DNA of 64,000 nt from Aegicerativicinus sediminis (GCF_015476115.1 NZ_CP064295.1:3032001-3096000), one strand, 5' to 3'; positions 29,421-38,102 are shown, numbered from the stretch's first letter. The notes: a model not told the origin generated them from the sequence alone. Made by a program: numbers and translations.

Positions 29421-29867
29421 TTCTCCTTTATCTTCGTCCCGGTTATGTCGCCGCTTAAATTCTTCAAACATTTTTTTGTTGAACTCATCCTCGGCAATTT
29501 TCAACATTAAAATTTTCTTTGAAGACAGGACTTTTTTCAAATCTTTCATATAATTCTCCTTTAATGAAAGTCTAGATTTATCTAAATCATTAAGGGTTTT
29601 TATTGCTTTGTCTGCTTCATTTTCTGATAATTGAGCCACATCTTTATTATTGAAAAGATCTCGATACTGATTTCGAATCGTATGTTCTTGCTCTTGGTAT
29701 GTATTGTAAATGGGCCAGAATTTTTCAGCCTCAGTTTTAGAAAGTTCAAGTTTCTCGGTAATAAAAGCGGTCTTAAGAGCTTTAATTCTCTCTCTGCGAT
29801 CCATTTTTTGCGAAAAACCCTGAAAACTGAAAAATAGTATAAATGCTATTAAAATAAAATTTTTCAT
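29418..29867 (-). CDS. Periplasmic helical protein of the ECF module (Spy/CpxP-like sensor)
   Basis: 149 residues with a signal peptide (MKNFILIAFILFFSFQGFSQ). The mature part is helical and highly charged, with KALKTAFITEKLELSKTEAEKFWPIYNTY, a pattern found in Bacteroidota proteins labelled sensor of ECF-type sigma factor and resembling Spy/CpxP chaperones. It begins 2 bp after the anti-sigma-like gene. It probably senses envelope protein state and reports to the membrane protein; this is inferred from operon position. Confidence 0.78.
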   Translation of the reverse strand: MKNFILIAFILFFSFQGFSQKMDRRERIKALKTAFITEKLELSKTEAEKFWPIYNTYQEQEHTIRNQYRDLFNNKDVAQLSENEADKAIKTLNDLDKSRLSLKENYMKDLKKVLSSKKILMLKIAEDEFNKKMFEEFKRRHNRDEDKGE

Positions 29868-29869
29868 TG

Positions 29870-30379
29870 TTATTCGTTAATTAGGTCATCAATTATTAAT
29901 TGGTCTTCAAAATAAGACTGAAGGGCATCTTCATGAATTTGAGTTTCCTCTAAATAACTCAAATTTAAATCTTCATTTTCCATTAGGGTTGCAAGTTCCT
30001 CGCTTGTAAATGATATATCTGAAAGATAATTATCAATAGAACTTGTTTCTAATTTTTGAAAATTAGTCGACGTTGTTGGGGAATTGAAAAAACTAAAATA
30101 AACAACCAAAATTGCTGCAATCGCCATTGCAACTTTAATTATCGGTCTTTCAAAAATCGGAATAACTCTTGGTTCAACCTTGTCTGCCATTGCAGATTGG
30201 AGATTCTTTTCGAAGGAGGAGAAGTAATCTTTTGGGACGGTAAATCCAGATGCTTCAATATTCGATTTAAGATTTTCCTCGGAAATTTTCGCATACATGG
30301 AACTATCAAAATCCTGAAGATAATCCTTCGGAATTTTGAAACCGCTTCCTTTGCCACTATTAAAATCCAATTCTTTCAT
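29870..30379 (-). CDS. Anti-sigma-factor-like single-pass membrane protein
   Basis: 169 residues. One membrane segment at about residues 88-104 (PIIKVAMAIAAILVVYFSFF) separates a cytoplasmic N-terminus from an acidic periplasmic tail. The N-terminal half holds two copies of a motif, GFKIPKDYLQDF and GFTVPKDYFSSF, about 33 residues apart. No classical zinc anti-sigma HxxxCxxC is present. Its place directly after the sigma gene (30-bp gap) and before the periplasmic helical protein supports an anti-sigma role. Confidence 0.75.
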   Translation of the reverse strand: MKELDFNSGKGSGFKIPKDYLQDFDSSMYAKISEENLKSNIEASGFTVPKDYFSSFEKNLQSAMADKVEPRVIPIFERPIIKVAMAIAAILVVYFSFFNSPTTSTNFQKLETSSIDNYLSDISFTSEELATLMENEDLNLSYLEETQIHEDALQSYFEDQLIIDDLINE

Positions 30380-30409
30380 ACTATTAAGACTATAAAAATC
30401 GATTAAGGT

Positions 30410-30952
30410 TTAATTATTTAGTACAAATTCTTCTATCTTTTTTACCGCAATATGGTATGAGGCCTTCAGGGCCCCTTCACTGGTGTCTAGAATTTCCGAC
30501 ATATCTGAATACTTCATTTCTTGAAAATAGCGCATCCTAAATACCATTTGCTGTTTTTGAGGTAGCTGGGCTATGGCTTTTTGAAGCTTCAATTGCATTT
30601 CATCTCCTTCAAAATATGGGTCTGATGTAAGATTGCTGACCATTCTTTGTTGTAATTCCTCACTTGAAATTTGCAATTGCTTGGCTCTGTTGCTTAAAAA
30701 TGTCAAAGCTTCGTTTGTTGCAATCCTATACATCCATGTATATAGTTTGCTGTTACCCTTAAAATTATCGATGTTATTAAAAACTTTAATAAAGGTGTTT
30801 TGAAGCACGTCATCCGTATCCTCATGCGAAGTAACCATGTTACGAATATGCCAATACAATCTTTCTTTATATTGGGATAAAAGATCTGTAAACGCTTTAT
30901 CCTTAGAACTTTTTGATTGTAATCGGACTAAAAATTGGGCTTCGGTTTCCAA
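30410..30952 (-). CDS. ECF-type RNA polymerase sigma factor
   Basis: 180 residues. Region 2 is seen in DTDDVLQNTFIKVFNNIDNF and LYTWMYRIATNEALTFL; region 4 in LPQKQQMVFRMRYFQEMKYS and DTSEGALKASYHIAVKKIEE. The start is TTG at 30950-30952: an in-frame TAA directly precedes it and the next Met is inside region 2, so no ATG start is possible if the N-terminus is complete. It heads the sigma/anti-sigma/sensor operon. A 13-bp direct repeat lies 115-147 bp upstream. Confidence 0.92.
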   Translation of the reverse strand: METEAQFLVRLQSKSSKDKAFTDLLSQYKERLYWHIRNMVTSHEDTDDVLQNTFIKVFNNIDNFKGNSKLYTWMYRIATNEALTFLSNRAKQLQISSEELQQRMVSNLTSDPYFEGDEMQLKLQKAIAQLPQKQQMVFRMRYFQEMKYSDMSEILDTSEGALKASYHIAVKKIEEFVLNN

Positions 30953-31066
30953 TTATAAAGGCTTTTTCTTGAGACTTGTGAAATTATCAAAAGTTTAATT
31001 CAAATAATTATAAACACAATGTTTTATGTAAACAATTGATAAACAGTATTTTAAAATTATTTAAAT

Positions 31067-31099
31067 CGATAAAATGCATAAAAATACGATAAAATGCAT
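31067..31099. repeat. 13-bp direct repeat with 20-bp period
   Basis: CGATAAAATGCAT occurs at 31067-31079 and again at 31087-31099. The 20-bp spacing is two helical turns, which would place both copies on the same DNA face. It lies in the non-coding stretch upstream of the ECF sigma gene. Confidence 0.7.
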
Positions 31100-31163
31100 T
31101 TTTTTCTTGTTTTGTCCAAACAAATGTTATAAGTTTACACCAGCCTAACCTACTAGCCAATGT

Positions 31164-31226
31164 ATTACCAGTCTCCCCAAATCTGGTAATATTCTGAAAG
31201 GGATGTAACCTGCTGTTATGTCCCTT
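31164..31226. other. Two consecutive stem-loops downstream of the ABC exporter; possible terminator
   Basis: The first is ATTACCAG (31164-31171), an 11-base loop and CTGGTAAT (31183-31190). The second is AAGGGATGTAAC (31198-31209), loop CTGCT and GTTATGTCCCTT (31215-31226), with two G-T wobbles. On the minus strand they follow the ABC exporter stop by 17 bp and may terminate or stabilise its transcript, although only three T follow. The remaining bases of 30953-31242 hold no gene that I can recognise. Confidence 0.5.
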
Positions 31227-31242
31227 CTTTCTTTTATAAAAT

Positions 31243-33069
31243 TTAACTGAAACTTTGCATCTCAACGAGACGCTTATAAATACCTCCAGATTGTAAGAGT
31301 TCACTATGCGTGCCTTGTTCCACAATCTCACCCTTTTGCATAACCACAATATTATCTGCATTTTGTATTGTGGAGAGGCGGTGTGCTATAACTAATGATG
31401 TTCTATTTTTCATCATATTTTCCAAAGCCTGTTGAACGAGTCGCTCACTCTCCGTATCTAGAGCAGAGGTTGCTTCATCTAAGATCATGATAGGTGGATT
31501 TTTGAGAACCGCCCGTGCAATACTTAATCTTTGTTTTTGTCCGCCTGATAATTTATTGCCCGAATCTCCAATATTGGTATCGATGCCATCAGGTAATTGT
31601 GATACAAACTCCCAGGCGTTTGCAATTTTTAAGGCGTCTATTATTTCATCATCAGTGGCGTCTGGCTTACCAATTAATAGATTGTTTTTTATTGATTCAT
31701 TAAACAATATTGAATCTTGGGTTACTAAACCAAGTAGATTTCGGAGTGACTTTTTTGTAATATTTCGTATGTCCTCCCCATCAATCGAAATCTTGCCTTC
31801 GTTAACATCATAAAATCTAGTAACTAAATTGGCAATTGTGCTTTTACCGCTACCAGACTGCCCCACTAGGGCCACAATTTTGCCTTTTGGAACCTCCAAA
31901 TCGAAATTTTTCAATACTGGATTTTCATCGTATCCAAATGAAATTTTTTCGATAGAAATTTTGTCATTAAAATTATCCTTCACAATTGCATCAGGTGAAT
32001 CTTCTAATGAAGATTCTGTTTGCAAAACCTCTAGAATTCTATCCGCAGCGGCATTACCAGCTTTAACACTGTAACTAGCTTTACTTATGGCCTTTGCAGG
32101 TGTAAGTATTTGGTATGCTAGTGCCATAAAACCTATAAATGCACCTCCAGACAAGCTATTGTCAACTAATACCATTTTACCCCCATACCAAAGCAAGGCA
32201 GCTATTGTTACAATCCCTAAGAATTCACTTGTTGGCGAAGCCAAATTTTGGCGATTCATTAAAGAATTTGAAAAATTGTAAAATCGACTTGTGGAGGTTT
32301 TAAACTTATTTGTAAAGGTTTCTTCAGCATTAAAACCATGAATGACTTTTAGCCCTCCAAGGGTTTCCTCCAAAGTGGAAAGAAATTCACCTTGTTCTTT
32401 TTGTACCCGCCCAGATTTACGCTTTAAGGTTTTACCAATCCGTGAAATAATAAATCCCGCTACTGGAATAAATAGGAATACAAAGATGGTTAGTTTCACA
32501 GAAATTGTAAACATTGCAATTATTGCAAACACTATAGTGAGGGGTTCCTTCACTATAAGTTCAAGCATTGCGAGCATTGAGTTTTTAACTTCGTTTACAT
32601 CGCCAGAAATACGAGCGATTATATCTCCCTTTCGTTTTTCAGAATAAAATGAGATGGGAAGGGATATAACTTTTGAATAAATATCATTCCGCAAATCTTT
32701 TAAAACTCCATTTCGAAGAAAAGTTAAAAAGTAAAGGCCCAAATAATTAAAAAAGTTCTTTAATAAAAAGAGACCAATGATTACAAGAATAAGATAAAAA
32801 AGAGTTTGTTGCGGTCCATCTTCTGTATTGGTGGTAGTAATAAAATAGTTCAAACTATTTTCCAGATAATCCTTAAGATTATCAAGACCTTTGTAGATAG
32901 GCTTTTCGTGTATCTTTTCACCTTCTCCAAATAGCACATTTATCATTGGCATTAAAGATACCATTGCCAATGTGCCAAATAAGGCATAAAGAATATTACA
33001 AATGATATTCAGTATGCCATATTTCTTATAAGGCGTTATGTATTTGGAAAGCTTTTTTAAATAATCCAT
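31243..33069 (-). CDS. ABC exporter, fused permease and ATPase (MsbA-like)
   Basis: 608 residues. Six membrane helices occupy about residues 20-320, then a nucleotide-binding domain with VALVGQSGSGKSTIANLV (Walker A), NKLSGGQKQRLSIARAVL (signature) and PIMILDEATSALDTESE (Walker B). Half-transporters of this kind dimerise and flip lipids, lipid A or hydrophobic compounds. The start lies 4 bp after the phosphohexomutase stop, so the two are co-transcribed. The substrate is not evident; MsbA-type lipid flipping is the default reading. Confidence 0.92.
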   Translation of the reverse strand: MDYLKKLSKYITPYKKYGILNIICNILYALFGTLAMVSLMPMINVLFGEGEKIHEKPIYKGLDNLKDYLENSLNYFITTTNTEDGPQQTLFYLILVIIGLFLLKNFFNYLGLYFLTFLRNGVLKDLRNDIYSKVISLPISFYSEKRKGDIIARISGDVNEVKNSMLAMLELIVKEPLTIVFAIIAMFTISVKLTIFVFLFIPVAGFIISRIGKTLKRKSGRVQKEQGEFLSTLEETLGGLKVIHGFNAEETFTNKFKTSTSRFYNFSNSLMNRQNLASPTSEFLGIVTIAALLWYGGKMVLVDNSLSGGAFIGFMALAYQILTPAKAISKASYSVKAGNAAADRILEVLQTESSLEDSPDAIVKDNFNDKISIEKISFGYDENPVLKNFDLEVPKGKIVALVGQSGSGKSTIANLVTRFYDVNEGKISIDGEDIRNITKKSLRNLLGLVTQDSILFNESIKNNLLIGKPDATDDEIIDALKIANAWEFVSQLPDGIDTNIGDSGNKLSGGQKQRLSIARAVLKNPPIMILDEATSALDTESERLVQQALENMMKNRTSLVIAHRLSTIQNADNIVVMQKGEIVEQGTHSELLQSGGIYKRLVEMQSFS

Positions 33070-33073
33070 TCGA

Positions 33074-34804
33074 TTAACTTAGTCCCATTACCTCCGAAAT
33101 GGAGGCAATTTTGGCATCGAGTAAGTCACTAACCTTTTGCATATCTGAAAGCGACTCTAATGGAGCATTTACACTCATATAAAACTTAATCTTAGGTTCT
33201 GTTCCACTAGGTCTTAGTGCAATTCTACTACCGTCTTCAAGATTATAAATAATAACATTTGATTTTGGGATGTCTATTTTCTCGGTTCTTCCACTTTCCA
33301 AGAAAGTCTTTTTTGAAATTGCATAATCCTCGATACTCTCCACTTTAATGTCCTTAACAGAACGAATGGGGTTTTCACGAGCATCTACCATCATTTGCTT
33401 TATTTCCTCTGCACCGCTAATTCCTTTCTTAGTTAGTGACACCAAATGCTCTTTATACAAACCATGCTTTCTATATAGCTTCAACAATTCTCCGTAAAAA
33501 GAACATTTATTAGCCTTTGAAATTGCTGCAATTTCACATGCAAGTAGGGTAGATGTTACCGCATCTTTGTCTCTAACAAAATCTCCTACCATATAACCAA
33601 AACTTTCTTCCCCTCCACCAATAAATTCTTGTTTAGGAAAATCAACAATCATTTTGGCTATCCATTTAAATCCGGTAAGGGCTTCTTTGTATTCCACAAA
33701 ATATTTTTCAGCCAATTTTTTCATCATTGGAGTGGAGACAATTGTGGATGCTATAAATTGTTTGCCGTTTATTTTTTTTGCTTCCCGCCATTGATTCAAA
33801 AGGAAATCGGTCATAACAATCATGGTTTGATTTCCGTTAAGCAAAACAAGTTCTCCTTCAAGGTTTCTCACGGCAATACCCAATCTATCACTATCTGGGT
33901 CGGTTCCGATGACAATATCGGCGTTAACTTTTTCAGCAAGATCCATTGCCATTTTTAAGGCAGCTGGCTCTTCGGGATTAGGAGATTTTACAGTAGGGAA
34001 ATTACCATTAGGTTCAGCCTGTTCCTCCACAATATGAATATGCTTGAAACCTGCTGCCCTTAATGTATCGGGTAAAACGGTTATAGAGGTGCCATGAAGT
34101 GAGGTGAAGACAATTCTTAAATTATCTCGAACCTCCATAGGAACCTCAAAGCTTCCATTTGCAACTGAAGCCTTGATAAATTCCATATCGACATCCTTTC
34201 CAATGATTTTAATTAAATCTGGTTTAGGCAGGAAATTAATATCCGAATAATCCACATTTTCTATTTCGCTTATAACCTCATGGTCTTGGGGTGGTACCAA
34301 TTGGCCTCCATCCTGCCAATAAACTTTATAACCGTTATATTCCGGTGGATTGTGGGAAGCCGTTAAAACAATGCCACATTGACAATTTAGATGTCTTACC
34401 GCAAATGATAATTCTGGTGTTGGTCTTAAATCTTCAAATAGATATACTGTTATATCATTTGCCGAAAAAACATCCGCAACAACCTTTGCCAATTTTTTGC
34501 TATTATTTCTGCAGTCGTATGCTATTGCCACTCCCAAGGCTTTATTCGGGAATGATTGTTTCAAATAATTGCTTAATCCTTGAGTGTTTTTGCCCAAGGT
34601 GTACTTATTGATCTTATTGGTGCCGATTCCCATAATACCGCGCATGCCGCCTGTTCCGAATTCAAGGTCTTTATAAAAGCTTTCCTCCAATTCCTTGGCA
34701 TCATTCACCATAAGATTTTTAATTTCTTGCTGGGTATCCGTGTCAAAACTTGGTGTAAGCCATGCATTGACTTTTTCTAGAATTTCGGGTTTAATTTGAT
34801 TCAT
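33074..34804 (-). CDS. Phosphoglucomutase/phosphomannomutase family enzyme
   Basis: 576 residues, of the longer phospho-sugar mutase group. The active-site phosphoserine loop is LTASHNPPEYNGYKVYW, the metal loop GTDPDSDRLGIAV, the sugar-binding loop GGEESFGYMVGDFVRD and the phosphate-binding loop RPSGTEPKIKFYMS. It interconverts hexose-1- and hexose-6-phosphate and so links glycolysis to ADP-glucose and nucleotide-sugar supply (glgC at 3547 needs glucose-1-phosphate). It leads a two-gene operon with the ABC exporter. Confidence 0.94.
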   Translation of the reverse strand: MNQIKPEILEKVNAWLTPSFDTDTQQEIKNLMVNDAKELEESFYKDLEFGTGGMRGIMGIGTNKINKYTLGKNTQGLSNYLKQSFPNKALGVAIAYDCRNNSKKLAKVVADVFSANDITVYLFEDLRPTPELSFAVRHLNCQCGIVLTASHNPPEYNGYKVYWQDGGQLVPPQDHEVISEIENVDYSDINFLPKPDLIKIIGKDVDMEFIKASVANGSFEVPMEVRDNLRIVFTSLHGTSITVLPDTLRAAGFKHIHIVEEQAEPNGNFPTVKSPNPEEPAALKMAMDLAEKVNADIVIGTDPDSDRLGIAVRNLEGELVLLNGNQTMIVMTDFLLNQWREAKKINGKQFIASTIVSTPMMKKLAEKYFVEYKEALTGFKWIAKMIVDFPKQEFIGGGEESFGYMVGDFVRDKDAVTSTLLACEIAAISKANKCSFYGELLKLYRKHGLYKEHLVSLTKKGISGAEEIKQMMVDARENPIRSVKDIKVESIEDYAISKKTFLESGRTEKIDIPKSNVIIYNLEDGSRIALRPSGTEPKIKFYMSVNAPLESLSDMQKVSDLLDAKIASISEVMGLS

Positions 34805-34826
34805 TTCTTGAGCAATTAATAGATTA

Positions 34827-34853
34827 CAAAATTAACTATTTCGCTTCTAACAA
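34827..34853 (-). promoter_or_regulatory. Putative promoter of the phosphohexomutase operon
   Basis: On the minus strand TTG (34851-34853) is followed after 16 bp by TAATTTTG (34827-34834), 22 bp before the ATG. The spacer is one base below the usual 17-23. Confidence 0.5.
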
Positions 34854-34880
34854 CCTTAAAGATGGTTGAATTAGGCTAGT

Positions 34881-35831
34881 TTAAGAGATGTTTAATTGTT
34901 CCTTAATTAAGTATCGACGTCTATCTTCCCTGTTTCTTAAAATTAATTCACCTAGAAATCCCGCAACAAAGAATTGAGTTCCTATAATCATGGTTACCAA
35001 TGCAATGTAGAATTGTGGGCGTTGGGTAATTAATCGTCCCGCAGGATCTAAAAATAACTTATCGATTCCTAAATAACCTGCGAATCCGAAACCTATAAGA
35101 AACATTAATACCCCAAGAGCGCCAAATAAATGCATAGGCCGACGGGCAAATCTTGAAATAAACCAAATTGTCAAAAGATCTAGGAATCCATTGATAAACC
35201 TATCTATACCAAATTTAGTTTCACCATATTTCCTTTTCTGATGCTGTACAATCTTTTCGCCAATTTTTGTAAAGCCCGCATTATTTGCCAGTACTGGGAT
35301 GTAGCGGTGCATCTCACCATGTACATCTATGTTTTTAATTACTTCATTTTTATAGGCTTTCAATCCGCAATTAAAATCATGCAGATAGATGTTAGAAGTT
35401 CTTCTTGCAGCCCAATTAAAAAGTTTGGAAGGTAAGTTTTTAGTTAATTTTGAATCGTGACGAACTCTTTTCCAGCCAGAAACCAAGTCATAGTTTTCAT
35501 TGGTTATCAAATTCACTAATTCAGGAATTTCATCAGGACTATCTTGTAAATCTGCGTCCATGGTTATTACAACATCACCAGTTGCAGCAGCAAAACCAGC
35601 ATGTAACGCTTGCGATTTGCCAAAATTCTTTAAGAACCTAATTCCTTTAACTTCATGGTGAATCTGGGATAGTTCGGCAATTGTGGACCAGGAACCATCA
35701 TCGCTGCCATCGTCTATGAAAATAACTTCAAATGAAAATTTTTGGGACTGCATAACCTTTGCAATCCAATTGTAAAGTTCTCTTAGAGATTCTTCCTCAT
35801 TGAGTAATGGAATAACAATTGATACGTCCAT
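34881..35831 (-). CDS. GT2-family glycosyltransferase (DPM1/polyprenyl-phosphate type)
   Basis: 316 residues. The GT-A domain has VSIVIPLLNEEESLRELYNW, VIFIDDGSDDGSW and the metal-binding MDADLQDSPDEIPE. Two C-terminal membrane segments (LFGALGVLMFLIGFGFAGYL and FYIALVTMIIGTQFFVAGFL) anchor it in the inner membrane. This architecture is typical of undecaprenyl- or dolichyl-phosphate sugar transferases that supply sugars to the periplasmic side. Its ATG shares one base with the stop of the DUF4199 gene (TAATG), indicating translational coupling. Confidence 0.92.
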   Translation of the reverse strand: MDVSIVIPLLNEEESLRELYNWIAKVMQSQKFSFEVIFIDDGSDDGSWSTIAELSQIHHEVKGIRFLKNFGKSQALHAGFAAATGDVVITMDADLQDSPDEIPELVNLITNENYDLVSGWKRVRHDSKLTKNLPSKLFNWAARRTSNIYLHDFNCGLKAYKNEVIKNIDVHGEMHRYIPVLANNAGFTKIGEKIVQHQKRKYGETKFGIDRFINGFLDLLTIWFISRFARRPMHLFGALGVLMFLIGFGFAGYLGIDKLFLDPAGRLITQRPQFYIALVTMIIGTQFFVAGFLGELILRNREDRRRYLIKEQLNIS

Positions 35832-36352
35832 TAATTGCGGTCATTTTTCATAATTAAACCGGTGATTAATGAAAATATGAAACCAAAAAATACAGAAAAT
35901 ATTAAACTCATGGCACTGATAATGGCCGGAGAACTAAACTTTTTGGCAAATGACAATGCAGTTTGAAGTTGTTCATCAGTCATATCTGGGTTAGATTTTA
36001 AAATAGCCTCTCTCTGAACTTCCGCCATTTGGTTCATAAAATCGGGCTCGATCACATTAATAAAAATTAGGGTGTAAAGAACGCTTACAATCCCTCCAAT
36101 TAAAGCTACACCAACACCAACTTTTAATGCCTGACTTATTGAAAGGAGATTCTCATTGGCTTTTTTATATTGCTTTATTCCGTAAACCACAAAAATTAAG
36201 ATTATTAATAATCCAATTAATCCCGAGACCATATTCTGCTCTAAATGCATGTTAAGGATATAAAGAATCACGCTTAAACCTATACTCGCTAAACCTAGTA
36301 GAAGGCCAGTATTAATAATTATTTTCTTTGAAGATGTAGAAGTAGCTTCCAT
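35831..36352 (-). CDS. DUF4199 four-helix membrane protein
   Basis: 173 residues with four hydrophobic segments (about 10-30, 37-58, 77-101 and 140-165). The pattern, including GIKQYKKANENLLSISQALKVG in the loop after helix 2, matches DUF4199, a Bacteroidota-specific family of unknown function. It is transcribed with and coupled to the GT2 gene downstream, a common arrangement in flavobacteria, so it may assist that glycosyltransferase. A TATCTTTG -7 element lies at 36391-36398 on its strand. Confidence 0.85.
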   Translation of the reverse strand: MEATSTSSKKIIINTGLLLGLASIGLSVILYILNMHLEQNMVSGLIGLLIILIFVVYGIKQYKKANENLLSISQALKVGVGVALIGGIVSVLYTLIFINVIEPDFMNQMAEVQREAILKSNPDMTDEQLQTALSFAKKFSSPAIISAMSLIFSVFFGFIFSLITGLIMKNDRN

Positions 36353-36390
36353 AATTAAAATTATTTTTATTGGTAATGTTAGTTAGTAAA

Positions 36391-36398
36391 CAAAGATA
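36391..36398 (-). promoter_or_regulatory. Putative -7 element for DUF4199-GT2
   Basis: TATCTTTG on the minus strand fits TAnnTTTG, 38 bp before the DUF4199 start. No TTG is found at the expected -33 distance. Confidence 0.45.
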
Positions 36399-36443
36399 GT
36401 AAAAGGTTACATGTTGATTTAATAATAAATTTTAATAAAACAG

Positions 36444-36473
36444 TTGTTTTATCTGTAGAAATTAGTAAATTTG
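36444..36473 (+). promoter_or_regulatory. rpmE2 promoter
   Basis: TTG (36444-36446), a 19-bp spacer and TAAATTTG (36466-36473) followed by CAC give a full match to the Bacteroidota -33/-7 consensus, 36 bp before the L31 start codon. Confidence 0.85.
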
Positions 36474-36509
36474 CACCTCGAAAATTGAAACCCAATAAAG
36501 TAGGAAGCG

Positions 36510-36761
36510 ATGAAAAAAGGTATACATCCTGAAAACTATAGAGTTGTAGCATTTAAAGATATGTCTAATGAAGATGTGTTTTTAGCTAAATCTACAGCAG
36601 ATACCAATGAAACAATTGAGGTGGAAGGTGTTGAATATCCATTGGTAAAGATGGAAATTTCCAGAACATCGCATCCATATTATACTGGTAAAGCAAAATT
36701 GGTAGATACTGCTGGGCGTATTGATAAATTCAAAAGCAAATACGCTAAGTTCAAAAAATAA
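36510..36761 (+). CDS. rpmE2: Type B 50S ribosomal protein L31
   Basis: 83 residues, MKKGIHPENYRVVAFKDMSN to the lysine-rich end. It is the zinc-independent (C-minus) L31 form: the CxxC pair of type A L31 is absent. It binds the large subunit at the central protuberance. Single-gene transcription unit with a consensus promoter in front and a strong hairpin terminator behind. Confidence 0.96.
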   Translation: MKKGIHPENYRVVAFKDMSNEDVFLAKSTADTNETIEVEGVEYPLVKMEISRTSHPYYTGKAKLVDTAGRIDKFKSKYAKFKK

Positions 36762-36780
36762 CCTGTTTTATAAACAGTAC

Positions 36781-36812
36781 AAAAGCCTTTCGAAAACCGA
36801 AAGGCTTTTTTT
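36781..36812 (+). terminator. Rho-independent terminator of rpmE2
   Basis: AAAAGCCTTTCG (36781-36792), a 5-base loop and CGAAAGGCTTTT, continuing into a T-rich run. Perfect 12-bp stem. Confidence 0.93.
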
Positions 36813-36849
36813 ATTTTTACGGTGCTTGTACATCTTTCAAACTCTATAA

Positions 36850-38025
36850 ATGAATTACATTCTTTTTGACGGCCAAGAACGCATAAACTTATTGCCATTC
36901 ACGTTTACACGTCCAGTTTCTGAAATTAGAATAGGAATTCTAACCATAACTGAAAAATGGAAATTCTATCTAAAGCAAGAAGTGTCTTTTAAAACCGAAG
37001 ACTATCTTCAAAAAAAATTTCCTTTGAAGTTGCAAGGAGACAATATCTTCATTAATGGCTCATATTTGCCTTCAATTGAATTAGTTAATGAAATCCATAA
37101 ATTGAAGGTTCAAGAAAAACTAACTAAAAATGGAACTGTAATTGCCTATAGATCCTCCACTTTATGTGGTGAAAAAGAATTGGTTGCCTTCTCATCTATG
37201 GAAACAGATTTAGATCCACTAAAAATCAATTATAACTGGGATATTTTTTCCAAAAATGGCATTGCCTTAGAAGCAGATTTTGAATTGATCACCAAAGACA
37301 GAAAATCGGTACCAATTCCTAATACCGTCAATGTTTTAAATAAAGAAAGGATTTTTATTGAAGAAGGGGCTCAATTAAACTTCGTTTCCCTAAACGCAAG
37401 TAATGGACCTATTTATATTTCTAAAAATTCAGAAATAATGGAGGGTAGCCATATTCGAGGACCTTTTTCTCTTGGTGAAGGAGCTGTGGTTAAAATGGGT
37501 GCCAAGATTTACGGCCCAACCACTGTTGGTCCGTATTGTAAGGTTGGCGGTGAGATAACTAATTCTGTGTTATTTGCCCAATCTAATAAAGGTCACGATG
37601 GCTATTTGGGCAATTCAGTTTTAGCGGAATGGTGCAACCTAGGTGCAGACACAAATAATTCCAATTTAAAAAATAATTATGCTGAGGTACGACAATGGAA
37701 TTATGCCTCTGAACGATTCGATAAAACCGGTCTTCAATTTTGTGGTTTAATGATGGGTGACCATAGTAAATGTGGTATCAATACCATGTTTAATACCGGA
37801 ACTGTGGTTGGGGTTTCAGCCAATATTTTTGGAAGTGGGTTCCCTCGCAATTTTGTGCCAAGTTTTAGTTGGGGAGGTAATGGCGGTTTCTCAACCTATA
37901 ATACATCTAGAGCCTTTGAAGTTGCAGAACAAGTGTTCTCTAGACGGAATTTAGAGTTTTCTCAAATTGAAAAAGATATACTTTTGGAAGTGTTTGAGTT
38001 AACCAAGAAATATAGACACTACTAG
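36850..38025 (+). CDS. GlmU-like putative sugar nucleotidyltransferase
   Basis: 391 residues. The N-terminus MNYILFDGQERINLLPFTFTRPVSEIRIGI is characteristic of the GlmU-family putative sugar nucleotidyltransferases of Bacteroidota (NTP_transf_4 type), where the usual GG-x-GTR nucleotide loop is replaced by FDG-x-ER. The C-terminal half is a left-handed beta-helix with hexapeptide repeats (ISKNSEIMEGSHIRGPFSLG, GPYCKVGGEITNSVLF). It may make UDP-GlcNAc or another nucleotide sugar, or only bind one. It starts 38 bp after the rpmE2 terminator. Confidence 0.85.
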   Translation: MNYILFDGQERINLLPFTFTRPVSEIRIGILTITEKWKFYLKQEVSFKTEDYLQKKFPLKLQGDNIFINGSYLPSIELVNEIHKLKVQEKLTKNGTVIAYRSSTLCGEKELVAFSSMETDLDPLKINYNWDIFSKNGIALEADFELITKDRKSVPIPNTVNVLNKERIFIEEGAQLNFVSLNASNGPIYISKNSEIMEGSHIRGPFSLGEGAVVKMGAKIYGPTTVGPYCKVGGEITNSVLFAQSNKGHDGYLGNSVLAEWCNLGADTNNSNLKNNYAEVRQWNYASERFDKTGLQFCGLMMGDHSKCGINTMFNTGTVVGVSANIFGSGFPRNFVPSFSWGGNGGFSTYNTSRAFEVAEQVFSRRNLEFSQIEKDILLEVFELTKKYRHY

Positions 38026-38094
38026 AATCATTATCGGACCAACTCCTCCAGTTAATACTTTTAAAATCAGTTTTAAAGGGTCGATTTTAAATTG

Positions 38095-38102
38095 TAAGTT
38101 TG
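38095..38102 (+). promoter_or_regulatory. Putative -7 element of mtaB
   Basis: TAAGTTTG followed by CAG, 46 bp before the mtaB start. No TTG at 17-23 bp upstream. Confidence 0.5.

Noticed and set aside
31008-31361. 117-residue minus-strand open frame in the gap after the ABC exporter
   Set aside because: A third of it overlaps the exporter's coding end in another frame and the rest crosses the stem-loops and direct repeat; the translation has no domain-like pattern.
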